64,000 nt of DNA from an uncultured Lachnotalea sp. (lineage in GTDB: Bacteria; Bacillota; Clostridia; Lachnospirales; Lachnospiraceae). The translations under genes were made by a program, and so were the position numbers. Positions 29,366-39,181 of this stretch are shown in pieces. The DNA is taken from positions 57,382-121,381 of the forward strand of contig CAOKOS010000001.1 in assembly GCA_948470255.1 (NCBI GenBank), written 5' to 3'. Below the pieces are notes generated by a model. That model made no database searches, was not told where the DNA came from, and worked only from the letters and a program-made list of their open reading frames with translations. How positions within the stretch are numbered: the first letter of the stretch is position 1; every line of letters starts with the position of its first letter.

Positions 29366-30166
29366 ATGGTTTATAAAAGACAAAAAGGAGTTCCACAGTT
29401 TGAAGCTAGGGAATATGCCAAAAAGTCTAAAGATTATGTCGTCCTCATCCCGATTATCAACGAGGGGGATAGGATAAAGAAAGAACTGATGCGGGCGGGC
29501 AAATATCATGTGGGGGATTATGCCGACCTTGTTATCTGTGACGGCGGTTCTACAGACGGATGTACAGAAGAAAAGAGGCTTCGCAGGCTAGGGATTAATA
29601 CGCTGCTCACTAAGCAGGATATCGGAAAGCAGGGAGCGCAGCTGCGTATGGGAATCTGGTGGGCGCTTCAAAGAGGATATAAGGGGATCATTACCATTGA
29701 CGGAAACAATAAAGACAGTATCGAAGATGTGCCTCTATTTATAGAAAAATTGAAGTCCGGCTATGATTTTGTCCAGGGTTCCCGTTTCATAAAAGGGGGG
29801 AAAGCGGTCAATACGCCATTTATCCGGCTATTATCCGTAAAATTAATTCATGCGCCGGTGATTTCCCTGACTGCCCGTCAAAGGTTTACTGATACGACCA
29901 ATGCATACCGGGCGTATTCAGCCAGGTATTTGCAGGATAAACGGGTGCAGCCCCTCAGGGATATTTTTATGACTTATGAATTGCTGGCGTATTTGTCGGT
30001 GAGGGCGACACAGCTGGGCTATAAAGCCTGTGAGGTACCTGTAACCAGGGCTTATCCTAAATCTGGGAAAACACCTACAAAAATCAGTTTTTTTAAAGGA
30101 AACAGCGAATTAATGAAAATTTTGTTTAAAAATTTATTTGGAATATATCAACCAAAAGGGAAATGA
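29366..30166 (+). CDS. GT2 (DPM1-like) glycosyltransferase
   Basis: VVLIPIINEGDRIKKEL..LVICDGGSTDG; GQxRxG-like GAQLRMGIWWAL; ATGA-type junction with the previous gene. Confidence 0.75.
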   Translation: MVYKRQKGVPQFEAREYAKKSKDYVVLIPIINEGDRIKKELMRAGKYHVGDYADLVICDGGSTDGCTEEKRLRRLGINTLLTKQDIGKQGAQLRMGIWWALQRGYKGIITIDGNNKDSIEDVPLFIEKLKSGYDFVQGSRFIKGGKAVNTPFIRLLSVKLIHAPVISLTARQRFTDTTNAYRAYSARYLQDKRVQPLRDIFMTYELLAYLSVRATQLGYKACEVPVTRAYPKSGKTPTKISFFKGNSELMKILFKNLFGIYQPKGK

Positions 30167-30222
30167 GCTTTTATCTTAGAATACTGGCATATGGCCTCAT
30201 AAAGCTGGAAGATATTTATGAT

Positions 30223-30250
30223 TGCAAGATAGAAGAAACCCAGATATAAT
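30223..30250 (+). promoter_or_regulatory. Candidate sigma-A promoter TTGCAA-N16-TATAAT
   Basis: TTGCAA 30223-30228, TATAAT 30245-30250; lies inside the ORF-track start region, supporting a downstream start. Confidence 0.55.
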
Positions 30251-30296
30251 GATAAAGAAATTTAGATACAAGAGATTCATACGTGGAGGGATGACA

Positions 30297-32318
30297 GTGA
30301 AAAAAAGGACCAGGAGAAGATGGATAGAAATAGTGACAGGGGTTATGCTTTGTCTGTTTATGGTGATTCAGCCGTTAAGCGTCGCCGCAACTGCAGATAG
30401 ACCAGAAGATATCCAGATAAACGGGCAGGAATCAGAAAGAAGTGGGGAGATTTCTGAGGGGGCATCTGCTGCAGCGCCGGATGTTGTAGAACCGGATGCG
30501 GAAGAACCCAATGCGCCGTCAGATATGACAGAATCTGACGAAACAGAGCCGGATGAGACAGAGTCGGATGCGACAGAATCTGATGGGGCGGAGCCGGATA
30601 CGACAGAATCTGATGAGGCAGAGCCGGATACGGAAGAATCTGCGGAGACTACGGTTTCTCAGGAGCAGGAAGAAACAACAGGTGATGAGGGGGCGCTTAC
30701 GGAAGCGGCAGAGCTTTATGGAGCCGGTGTGCCCCATGTGTCTTACAGAACCCATGTACAGACTTATGGCTGGATGGATTGGGTTTTGGATGGGAAAACA
30801 AGTGGAACAGAAGGGAAATACAAACGCCTGGAGGGTATAAACATTGAGTTGAAAGACACACCGGTTCCGGGAGGAATTGAATATAAAACTCATGTGCAGA
30901 CCTATGGCTGGATGAATTGGGTGTCCAATGGAAAGTTAAGTGGAACAGAAGGGAAATATAAACGTCTGGAGGCAATTCAGATCCGTCTCACAGGAGAAAT
31001 GGAGAAAAAGTACGATGTCTATTACCGCGTCCATTGCCAGACCTTTGGCTGGATGGGCTGGGCCAAAAACGGGGCGCCGGCTGGAAGCATGGGCTATGGG
31101 AAGCGGTTGGAAGGTATCCAGATTGTTTTGGTAGGGAAGGGCGGAGCGGCGCCTGGAAGTTCTGCAGGAAGTTATAGAGAAGACTTTAAGGTTACATATC
31201 AGACTTATGTAGAGACTTATGGCTGGTTGCCGGAAACCTGGAACGGGCAGTCAAACGGGACGACTGGCGAAGCAAAACGCCTGGAAGCCATTAAAATCCA
31301 CGTGGATAACCATTATTTGGTGGAGGGGAGTGTAGAATACCGTGTCCACGCCCAGACATACGGCTGGATGGATTGGGTAAAAGAGGGAAATATTGCGGGA
31401 ACGGTTAATAAGTCCAAACGTCTGGAGGGCATTGAGATCCGCCTTACTGGGGATCTGGCGAAAAAGTATGATATTTATTACCGCGTCCACTGCCAGACCT
31501 ATGGCTGGACAGGATGGGGATCCAACGGGGAGCCGGTAGGAAGTGAAGGTTATGGAAAACGCGTGGAATCCATAGAAATCAAATTGGTGGCAAAAGGAGG
31601 GAGCGCTCCCGGTTCCACCCAAAATACATATTATAAGCCGGAGTTTTGGGGCGTGGATGTTTCAGCATGGCAGGAAACTGTCAACTGGAAAAGCGCAAAG
31701 GCAGATGGCGTAGAGTTTGCCATGTTGCGGATTACCCAGAAAAATACAGGGTCAACAGGCGGAACTGTGATGGCAGACCGGTATTTTGAGAAAAACGCCC
31801 AGGGAGCCCTTGCCAATGGGATTCCCATCGGCGGATATGTGTATTGCTATGCTTCGACGCCTCAGGAAGCAGCAGCGGAAGCAGAATTTGCCGTAAGCCT
31901 TTTGAAAAAATATCATGTGACATATCCCATAGCTTTTGATTTGGAGGAGCCGGAACATATGACGACGGCTGCCAAATTAAATAATATGGCAATGGCGAAA
32001 GCGTATTGTTCTGTGTTGCAGAAAGCCGGTTATAAAACAGTAGTATATGGAAGCCCCAGTAAACTGAGAAGGGTATTTGATTATAATGAGGTGGCTTCCA
32101 CTTATGGTATCTGGCTGGCCAGATACCGCTGGGATTTAATTCAGTCAAGCTTGGATTTTAATGATGCGGCCACCAGGACAATGGTTCGCAGTACCGGATA
32201 TGAAGGCGGAAATTATACTGGCCTGACCGGAGTAAAAATGTGGCAGTATACAGAGCAGGGGCGCGTGAATGGGATCCCTGGAAATGTTGACTTGGACTTA
32301 AGCTATACAGCGTATTGA
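30297..32318 (+). CDS. Secreted GH25 lysozyme-like protein with 6 ChW repeats
   Basis: Start inferred at GTG 30297 after ggaggg RBS; signal peptide; acidic repeat linker; 6 ChW repeats; GH25 motifs WGVDVSAWQ..IAFDLEEPE..KMWQYTEQGRVNGIPGNVDLDL. Confidence 0.9.
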   Translation: MKKRTRRRWIEIVTGVMLCLFMVIQPLSVAATADRPEDIQINGQESERSGEISEGASAAAPDVVEPDAEEPNAPSDMTESDETEPDETESDATESDGAEPDTTESDEAEPDTEESAETTVSQEQEETTGDEGALTEAAELYGAGVPHVSYRTHVQTYGWMDWVLDGKTSGTEGKYKRLEGINIELKDTPVPGGIEYKTHVQTYGWMNWVSNGKLSGTEGKYKRLEAIQIRLTGEMEKKYDVYYRVHCQTFGWMGWAKNGAPAGSMGYGKRLEGIQIVLVGKGGAAPGSSAGSYREDFKVTYQTYVETYGWLPETWNGQSNGTTGEAKRLEAIKIHVDNHYLVEGSVEYRVHAQTYGWMDWVKEGNIAGTVNKSKRLEGIEIRLTGDLAKKYDIYYRVHCQTYGWTGWGSNGEPVGSEGYGKRVESIEIKLVAKGGSAPGSTQNTYYKPEFWGVDVSAWQETVNWKSAKADGVEFAMLRITQKNTGSTGGTVMADRYFEKNAQGALANGIPIGGYVYCYASTPQEAAAEAEFAVSLLKKYHVTYPIAFDLEEPEHMTTAAKLNNMAMAKAYCSVLQKAGYKTVVYGSPSKLRRVFDYNEVASTYGIWLARYRWDLIQSSLDFNDAATRTMVRSTGYEGGNYTGLTGVKMWQYTEQGRVNGIPGNVDLDLSYTAY

Positions 32319-32359
32319 TAGGGTTGAAAGTCAGAAGGAAATAGGATAAAATATAAAAC

Positions 32360-32398
32360 AGGGCATTTTGGGAAGTCCCGAAAATGCCCTCGTTTTTT
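32360..32398 (+). terminator. Intrinsic terminator
   Basis: cagggcattttgggaagtcccgaaaatgccctcgtttttt: stem plus T-run. Confidence 0.85.
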
Positions 32399-32464
32399 GT
32401 ACAGGTCTTTAGGGAGAAATAGGGAAAAACAGAAACCGCAGGAAACGGATGGAGGGAAAAGACT

Positions 32465-34663
32465 GTGAAATATTATATTGACCATATAAAAACCAAAGAT
32501 TGTGAAATGACGATTTCCGGGTGGGCGGTCAGTGATTCACCGAATATTCCTGTGGAAATTGAAATTATCGGGAAAAAAAGCGGAAACGTTCCATTCACAC
32601 GTACAGATGCAGGGCGCTTCGATGTGAACCGGGAATTTTTTTGGGGAAAGAGCACATTAAAACTTGGTTTTTGTATTACCTTTTCTTACGATTCCGAAGA
32701 TACTTATGCGATCGTGTTTCGGGCAGATGGAAAAACCATGAGAAGAAAACTGCATGACGGAGGCGCGAAAGAAGAACGTCCGGTTCCCTTTTCCAGATTG
32801 AAGCAGCTTTTCAGGCCGGATACGGTGGGACGCGGAATAACCATATTAAAGCAGTATGGATGGAGGGCTTTTTTAAAAAAGCTATTTGGGAAACTGAAAA
32901 AAAGCAGGGAGCATTATCATGACTGGCGGATTCAGGTACAGCCTTCACCAAGGGAGTTGGAGGCCCAGAGAAATAAAAAATTTGCTATTACGCCTAAATT
33001 CAGTATCATAGTCCCCCTTTACCGGACACCAAAAAAATTTCTTGGAGAGATGATAAAATCGGTTCAGGATCAGACTTATGGGAATTGGGAGCTTTGCCTG
33101 GCTGACGGCAGTGGTTCCGTAAATGGGGACGACGGAGAAAATCTTTCCAAATGGGTCGAAAGCTATCAGAGGGTGGATGCGCGGGTAAAATATGTCCGTC
33201 TGCAGGAAAACCTGGGGATTGCAGGGAATACCAACGCGGCTCTCTCCATGGCGGAGGGGGATTACATTGTTTTGCTGGATCATGATGATACGCTGACGGA
33301 AGATGCCCTGTATGAGTGTGCCCTTCGGATCAACAGAGAAAGGACAGAAGGGCGGAAGGTTCAGGTGCTTTATTCAGACGAAGATAAACTAACTGTGAAA
33401 AAAGGGAGAGCTTTTTATTTTGACGCCCATTTTAAGCCGGATTTTAATCCGGACCTTCTTCGCAGCATGAATTATATTTCTCATTTGTTTGTGGTGGAAC
33501 GGGCATTGGTGGAAAAGGTGGGCGTATTCCGTCCAGAATTTGACGGTTCTCAGGATTATGATTTTATTTTCCGGTGTACGGAGCAGGCAGAGGCGATCTG
33601 TCATATTCCGCGTGTGTTGTACCACTGGCGGGTAAATGCAGGATCCACAGCGGAGGATCCCCAAAAAAAGCTGTATGCTTTTGAAGCTGGATCCAGGGCC
33701 ATTAAATCCCATTGTGAGAGAGTGGGAATTGGAAAGGTGCAGGTGGAAGAAAACGAAGTGTTGGGAGCTTACCGGGTGCGGTATCCGGTGAAAGGGGAAC
33801 CTTTTGTTTCTGTGATTATCCCCAGCAAAGATCATACAGATGATTTACGTATCTGTGTAAAATCCCTTCTGGAAAAGGCGACTTATAAAAATCTGGAAGT
33901 GATCATTGTGGAGAATAACAGTACAGAAGAGGAAACTTTCCAATGTTATAGAGAGCTGGAGGCTGCTTATAAAAATCTTCAGGTGATCCGGTGGACGGGA
34001 AGAGGGTTTAATTTTTCAGCAATTAATAACTATGCCCTGCCTTACGCGAAGGGGGAGTATTTGTTGTTTTTGAATAATGATACGGAGTTGATTAATGAAA
34101 ACTGTATAGAAGAACTTTTAGGTTTTTGCCAGCGGGATGATGTGGGAATTGTCGGGGCCCAGCTTTTTTATGATGATGATACCATTCAGCATGCAGGGGT
34201 GGTTGTGGGCTATAAAGGGATTGCCGGACATACTTTTATTGGGTTTCACAAAGGGGAAAAGACGTATTTTCTGCGCTCCATGTGCGCTCAGGATTATAGT
34301 GCAGTCACAGCAGCCTGTATGATGACAAAACGGAGTATTTTCGAGGAAACAGGGGGATTCGACGAGGGGCTGGCAGTGGCTTTCAATGATATTGATTACT
34401 GCCTGAAAGTGCGGAGCATGGAAAAACTGGTGGTTTACAATCCTTTTGCCCAGCTTTATCATTATGAGTCAAAATCCAGGGGTATAGAGGATACGCCAGA
34501 AAAAATCCTTCGTTTTGACCAGGAAGTTGAAACTTTCCGAAATCGTTGGAAGGATATTTTGGACGCGGGGGATCCTTATTATAATCCAAACCTGACGTTA
34601 TTATCTTCTGATTTTTCCCTCAGAAACTATACAAAAGAGCCTTTGGACGTGGGAAAGACTTGA
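32465..34663 (+). CDS. Two-domain GT2-GT2 glycosyltransferase
   Basis: FSIIVPLYRTP..LCLADGSGS and FVSVIIPSKDHTDDL..IIVENNST; N-terminal beta-sandwich; GTG start after ggaggg. Confidence 0.85.
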   Translation: MKYYIDHIKTKDCEMTISGWAVSDSPNIPVEIEIIGKKSGNVPFTRTDAGRFDVNREFFWGKSTLKLGFCITFSYDSEDTYAIVFRADGKTMRRKLHDGGAKEERPVPFSRLKQLFRPDTVGRGITILKQYGWRAFLKKLFGKLKKSREHYHDWRIQVQPSPRELEAQRNKKFAITPKFSIIVPLYRTPKKFLGEMIKSVQDQTYGNWELCLADGSGSVNGDDGENLSKWVESYQRVDARVKYVRLQENLGIAGNTNAALSMAEGDYIVLLDHDDTLTEDALYECALRINRERTEGRKVQVLYSDEDKLTVKKGRAFYFDAHFKPDFNPDLLRSMNYISHLFVVERALVEKVGVFRPEFDGSQDYDFIFRCTEQAEAICHIPRVLYHWRVNAGSTAEDPQKKLYAFEAGSRAIKSHCERVGIGKVQVEENEVLGAYRVRYPVKGEPFVSVIIPSKDHTDDLRICVKSLLEKATYKNLEVIIVENNSTEEETFQCYRELEAAYKNLQVIRWTGRGFNFSAINNYALPYAKGEYLLFLNNDTELINENCIEELLGFCQRDDVGIVGAQLFYDDDTIQHAGVVVGYKGIAGHTFIGFHKGEKTYFLRSMCAQDYSAVTAACMMTKRSIFEETGGFDEGLAVAFNDIDYCLKVRSMEKLVVYNPFAQLYHYESKSRGIEDTPEKILRFDQEVETFRNRWKDILDAGDPYYNPNLTLLSSDFSLRNYTKEPLDVGKT

Positions 34664-34722
34664 GAGCTTAAGGGAAAATTATGGTAATATTACAAAAACA
34701 TTACAAAACTTCTGCTTTCCTG

Positions 34723-34750
34723 TTGCGGAAGAGCTTTTTTATGGTATAAT
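34723..34750 (+). promoter_or_regulatory. Candidate promoter TTGCGG-N16-TATAAT
   Basis: TTGCGG 34723-34728, TATAAT 34745-34750, upstream of the PglF/CapD-like gene and start of a long gene block. Confidence 0.55.
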
Positions 34751-34810
34751 GTTTATGCCTTATGCAGATTATTCCTATTTCTGATCAGGTAAATATTTCA
34801 CCTTATTTTC

Positions 34811-36754
34811 GTGCAAACTACAGTAGATGATATAAATTCAGTCCTGTTTCCAGGCAAAATGGAGAATATACGAATGAATTTAAAAGATAAAGCTCTTCGG
34901 ACAAAACGAATTTTTTTGATGTGCTATGATATGTTTATGGTGGCTTTGGCGGCGTTTATTGCTTTAATGCTGCGCTTTGAATTTTCTTACAAAGATATAC
35001 CGTCAAAGTATGTGGCAGCATTATGGCGTGGATTACCGTTTCTGCTGATCAGCGCAGTGCTGATTTTTTCAATTTTCCGTCTATATTCTATTTTATGGTT
35101 CTATGCCGGAACAATGGAACTTCTTAATATTGTCCTGGCATGTCTGATATCCACTTTTATGAATTATGTTTTAATGTTTTTAGTGAATGGATACGATACG
35201 TATGCGCTGCCCCGCAGTTTTTATGTATCTTACGGAGTGCTGCTTATCATATTGATGAGCGTCAGCAGGTATGCCTATCGTGGCGTTGGCATCATAGCTA
35301 CCCGGGAAATATCTGAGGGGGCGAGAAACAATGTCCTGATTATAGGGGCAGGTGCCGCAGGAAACGCGCTGATCAAGGAAATCAGGGATAGCCAGTATTT
35401 GAAAAAAAACATTGTCGGGGTTATTGACGACGATAAAAATAAGATTGGGAATTATATCCACGGTGTGAAGATCCTTGGCGGAAGAGAAACTATCATAGAA
35501 GCTGCTAAACATTATCATGTAAAAGAAATTATTATCGCTATGCCATCTGTGTCTGCTGCAAAGATAAAAGATATTCTGGATATTTGTAAACAGACAGGAT
35601 GTACACTGAAACGCGTCCCGGGAATTTATCAAATTGTAAACGGCGATGTCAACGTCAGCAATTTGAAGGCAGTGGGTATGAACGATCTTTTGGGAAGAGA
35701 ACCGGTACAGGTGGATTTGACGTCTATTTTGGACTATGTATCCAATAAGGTGGTCATGGTGACAGGAGGAGGAGGCTCCATCGGAAGCGAGTTGTGCCGC
35801 CAGATCGCTGCCCATAACCCGAGGCAACTTGTGTTGGTGGATATCTATGAGAATACCACATACGAGATACAAAATGAGCTGAAAAGCCGTTATCCAGAAC
35901 TGGATTTAGTAGTGCTGATTGCTTCTGTGCGTAATACAAAGCGCATTGACCAGATTTTTGAAACGTATCGTCCAGAAATTGTATACCATGCGGCAGCCCA
36001 TAAGCATGTGCCGCTGATGGAGGACAGTCCCAATGAAGCGGTGAAAAATAATGTGCTGGGAACCTGGAAAGTGGTAGTGGCGGCAGATAAATGGAAGGTG
36101 GAGCGTTTTGTTATGATATCGACAGACAAAGCGGTGAATCCTACCAACATCATGGGGGCGACGAAACGAATCTGTGAGATGCTGATTCAAACTTATGATA
36201 AATGGTCGAAAACAGAATTTGTTGCCGTACGTTTTGGAAATGTGCTGGGGAGCAACGGCAGTGTGATTCCTTTATTTAAGAAACAGATTGCAGAGGGAGG
36301 GCCAGTTACTGTTACACATCCCGAAATCACCCGTTATTTTATGACGATCCCGGAAGCGGTTTCCCTGGTTCTGCAGGCGGGAGTTTATGCCAGGGGAGGG
36401 GAGATTTTTGTCCTGGATATGGGAAAACCGGTAAAGATTCTGGATTTGGCGCGGAACTTGATTTTGCTTTCAGGATATAAACCGGACGTGGACATTAAAA
36501 TTGAGTTTACAGGGCTTAGGCCGGGGGAAAAATTGTATGAAGAAACGTTAATGAAAGAAGAGGGGCTGCAGGCCACGGCCAATGAGCTGATACACATTGG
36601 GAAGCCCATTGAGCTTGACGAAAACAGATTTTTGAAACAACTGGAGAGGTTGAAGGATTATGTGGTGGAAGAACCGGATGATATCCGGAGGATAGTGCAG
36701 GAGATTGTGCCCACTTATCATCCACAGATTAATGAAAAACAAAGGGGAGATTAA
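34811..36754 (+). CDS. Membrane-anchored nucleoside-diphosphate-sugar dehydratase/epimerase (CapD/PglF/WbpM-like)
   Basis: N-terminal TM helices; NVLIIGAGAAGNALIKEI and VVMVTGGGGSIGSELCRQIAAH; STDKAVNPTNIMGATKR. Exact start uncertain (34811, 34859 or 34874). Confidence 0.9.
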   Translation: MQTTVDDINSVLFPGKMENIRMNLKDKALRTKRIFLMCYDMFMVALAAFIALMLRFEFSYKDIPSKYVAALWRGLPFLLISAVLIFSIFRLYSILWFYAGTMELLNIVLACLISTFMNYVLMFLVNGYDTYALPRSFYVSYGVLLIILMSVSRYAYRGVGIIATREISEGARNNVLIIGAGAAGNALIKEIRDSQYLKKNIVGVIDDDKNKIGNYIHGVKILGGRETIIEAAKHYHVKEIIIAMPSVSAAKIKDILDICKQTGCTLKRVPGIYQIVNGDVNVSNLKAVGMNDLLGREPVQVDLTSILDYVSNKVVMVTGGGGSIGSELCRQIAAHNPRQLVLVDIYENTTYEIQNELKSRYPELDLVVLIASVRNTKRIDQIFETYRPEIVYHAAAHKHVPLMEDSPNEAVKNNVLGTWKVVVAADKWKVERFVMISTDKAVNPTNIMGATKRICEMLIQTYDKWSKTEFVAVRFGNVLGSNGSVIPLFKKQIAEGGPVTVTHPEITRYFMTIPEAVSLVLQAGVYARGGEIFVLDMGKPVKILDLARNLILLSGYKPDVDIKIEFTGLRPGEKLYEETLMKEEGLQATANELIHIGKPIELDENRFLKQLERLKDYVVEEPDDIRRIVQEIVPTYHPQINEKQRGD

Positions 36755-36766
36755 GGAGATAACAGG

Positions 36767-37999
36767 ATGAAGAACAGAAATGATGATATCGATGTGAAAA
36801 ATATATTTTTTTACTGTATCAGTAAGTGGTATTTTTTTGTTCTGATAGCGGTGTTTGCTTTAGTTTTTGTGTTTTTAAGCGGGAACATTTCTGGAGAGGA
36901 GAATGAAGATACAGTTTCAGAGGAGGTAGTCCAGGAATATGAACGTGTGGAAGAATATTTGGAAGATTCGATAAAAATGAATATTGATCCGACAAATGTG
37001 TATAAGGAGTCGCTTGTCTATGACTTTGTGATAGAGGAACCCTTGGAAAATGAATGGGAATATAAAAAAATGGCAGCCGGACAGTATGAGGGGTTTATTG
37101 GGTCTGGAAAATTGGCAGAGCAGGTAGCGGAGACAGTATCTGTGGATAAGCAGTATATTTATGAAATCGTATCTATAGCGAACCATGGAACATGGTTCAG
37201 TGTTTATGTACGGACGGGAGACAGCGCCCGGGGACAGGAAATTGCCGCTGTTGTGGATAAGACGATTCGGGACTATGAAGAAAAGGTGGCGCAAACTTAT
37301 CGCTGCTGCCAGTTAAAGCTGGTGGAATGGAACAGCAGCAAAGAGATGGATCTGGATCTGAGCCGTGAGCAGGATCAGGTGTCAACATATTTGGAGGCCC
37401 TAAAAAAAGAAATAGAGAGCGCCTCTGCTTCCCAGGCAGGGCAGAGTGGATATACGGAGATGATAAAAAAAGTAGTGTTGTTGACTGGAGGAGGCTGGGT
37501 GCTTCTGGTGGCGGTACTTTTGATCATCTATCTATATGGAGGGCGGATTCAGGAAAGTTTAGAAATGGTCTTGCCATATGGTCTGCATGTAATCGGGGCC
37601 TATGTGGTAAAAAGTGGGAAGGGGGGGGCTTTCCGCCGTCTGCGTTATAGCAATGTAATCTCTGTAGAAGAACAAAAATGTGCGGAACTGCTTGCGATTC
37701 AAGCGGTAAGCCAATGTCCTGGCCAGAAAATATATTTTATCAGCGCTTCTCCAGATGAAACAGTAAGAGAGATTTTAAAGCTGACAACAGAAAAGTGCCA
37801 GGCCAAAGGCATAGGGGCGGAGTACTTAGAAGAGATTCAAAAACAGCCGGAAGCGGTCGGCAAAATTATGGAAACTTTGGATTATCAAATTATTTTAGTG
37901 GAAAAGATCGGGGTGTCCAGACGGAACGCAGTGAGAGCGGAAATGGAATTGTGCAAAAACTGCAAAATAGCTGCTGAGAAAGCGATTTTTCTATATTAA
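36767..37999 (+). CDS. Wzz/chain-length-determinant-like membrane protein
   Basis: TM helix near the N-terminus, periplasmic-type helical region, second TM helix, cytosolic tail; gene context. Confidence 0.55.
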   Translation: MKNRNDDIDVKNIFFYCISKWYFFVLIAVFALVFVFLSGNISGEENEDTVSEEVVQEYERVEEYLEDSIKMNIDPTNVYKESLVYDFVIEEPLENEWEYKKMAAGQYEGFIGSGKLAEQVAETVSVDKQYIYEIVSIANHGTWFSVYVRTGDSARGQEIAAVVDKTIRDYEEKVAQTYRCCQLKLVEWNSSKEMDLDLSREQDQVSTYLEALKKEIESASASQAGQSGYTEMIKKVVLLTGGGWVLLVAVLLIIYLYGGRIQESLEMVLPYGLHVIGAYVVKSGKGGAFRRLRYSNVISVEEQKCAELLAIQAVSQCPGQKIYFISASPDETVREILKLTTEKCQAKGIGAEYLEEIQKQPEAVGKIMETLDYQIILVEKIGVSRRNAVRAEMELCKNCKIAAEKAIFLY

Positions 38000-38020
38000 A
38001 CATTTGGGAGATATTGGTTC

Positions 38021-39181
38021 ATGGGATATAAACGGAAGAGAATCTTGTTTTCTGTAATACTGTTTCCGATGTCTGTTCTGGCGGCGTTACTGAGTATGGG
38101 ACTGTTCTTTATGGTCTGTTCCCTCTGGATTTTTTTATGGGCAGAAGATAAATTCAGCAGACGTGAACGCTTACTGTTGCTCATATTTGATATACTTCTT
38201 ATGGTGGAAATTTTTGTGGGGAATGTCCAGTTTGAATTTTTGTCTCAGGCGAAGTCTTTATTGAACATTAATGCGAATCTTTTTTACTGGTTTTCCAGAG
38301 GGCATATGCATGCGGTCAGGCTGCTGGTGGCATATCCGGGTTACTTGCTGAGTTTGTTTGGGAATGTTGGAATAAATGAGGGGTTTACAATTTATGTTGG
38401 GCTGATATTTGAATTGCTGTTTATAGGGGTATGCAGGGTGTTGAAGCTTTATATCCGGGAAATTTGGACTTCTGGTTTCTTGCTTGGCATATTGTTGTTG
38501 GTATTGTCAGTTGCAATGAGCGGCAGGATCGTGTTTGCGTTTCTGGGTCTGTTTATTATCCTTTACCAGGATATATGCCTGATCAGAAAAAAACAGGTTT
38601 CCCTGATATTCAGATGGTTCTGGCTGGGCGTTGGCTTCTTGCTTACTACGGTCAGCAGCGGGACAATGCTTCTTACTTTTGGATATATATTTTTGATGTT
38701 TATCATCCGATACCTGTTTGACTGCTCTGTAAAAGACAGGGTAAGGATTGCTGCTGGGGGAGGGATTGCGTGTGTCATAATGTTCCCTGTATGGAGCAAG
38801 GTGGCCGGTTATATTATAAAAATGTTGAATAAAAATATTTCCTATTTTGGCGGTGGGATAGAAGGCATGGTTAATATGCTGAAGCACGGCATGGGAAGAA
38901 TTATTTATATTGCAGATTCACGTTTTTATTTTATTTATTTTATACTGCTGGCCGGCATTTTGGTTATCAATGTGTTGCTGTTTGTTGAATTGATTATACG
39001 GAGACAATGGGAAAAGTTGCCTTTGTGCCTGGCAGTGAATCTTGGGTTATATGGTTTTTGCGTGGGAATCTCCACGGGTACCATGATGATTCTTCCGCTG
39101 GCGCTGATTATTTTGATTCGTGGAAATGAGAGGAGAGGAGAAGGGAATGTCATATTTAATTGTGGCGGCACACCCGGATGA
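38021..39181 (+). CDS. Polytopic membrane protein, putative O-antigen polymerase (Wzy-like)
   Basis: 386 aa, about 10 TM helices, between Wzz-like and PIG-L genes; no decisive motif. Confidence 0.45.
   Translation: MGYKRKRILFSVILFPMSVLAALLSMGLFFMVCSLWIFLWAEDKFSRRERLLLLIFDILLMVEIFVGNVQFEFLSQAKSLLNINANLFYWFSRGHMHAVRLLVAYPGYLLSLFGNVGINEGFTIYVGLIFELLFIGVCRVLKLYIREIWTSGFLLGILLLVLSVAMSGRIVFAFLGLFIILYQDICLIRKKQVSLIFRWFWLGVGFLLTTVSSGTMLLTFGYIFLMFIIRYLFDCSVKDRVRIAAGGGIACVIMFPVWSKVAGYIIKMLNKNISYFGGGIEGMVNMLKHGMGRIIYIADSRFYFIYFILLAGILVINVLLFVELIIRRQWEKLPLCLAVNLGLYGFCVGISTGTMMILPLALIILIRGNERRGEGNVIFNCGGTPG

Noticed and set aside
14350-32000. Regularly spaced repeats that might suggest a CRISPR array
   Set aside because: The repeats are protein-coding ChW repeats with codon-level variation, not short identical DNA repeats with unique spacers.
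35180-35872. 230-aa minus-strand ORF
   Set aside because: Opposite the well-supported CapD/PglF-like gene; chance antisense ORF.
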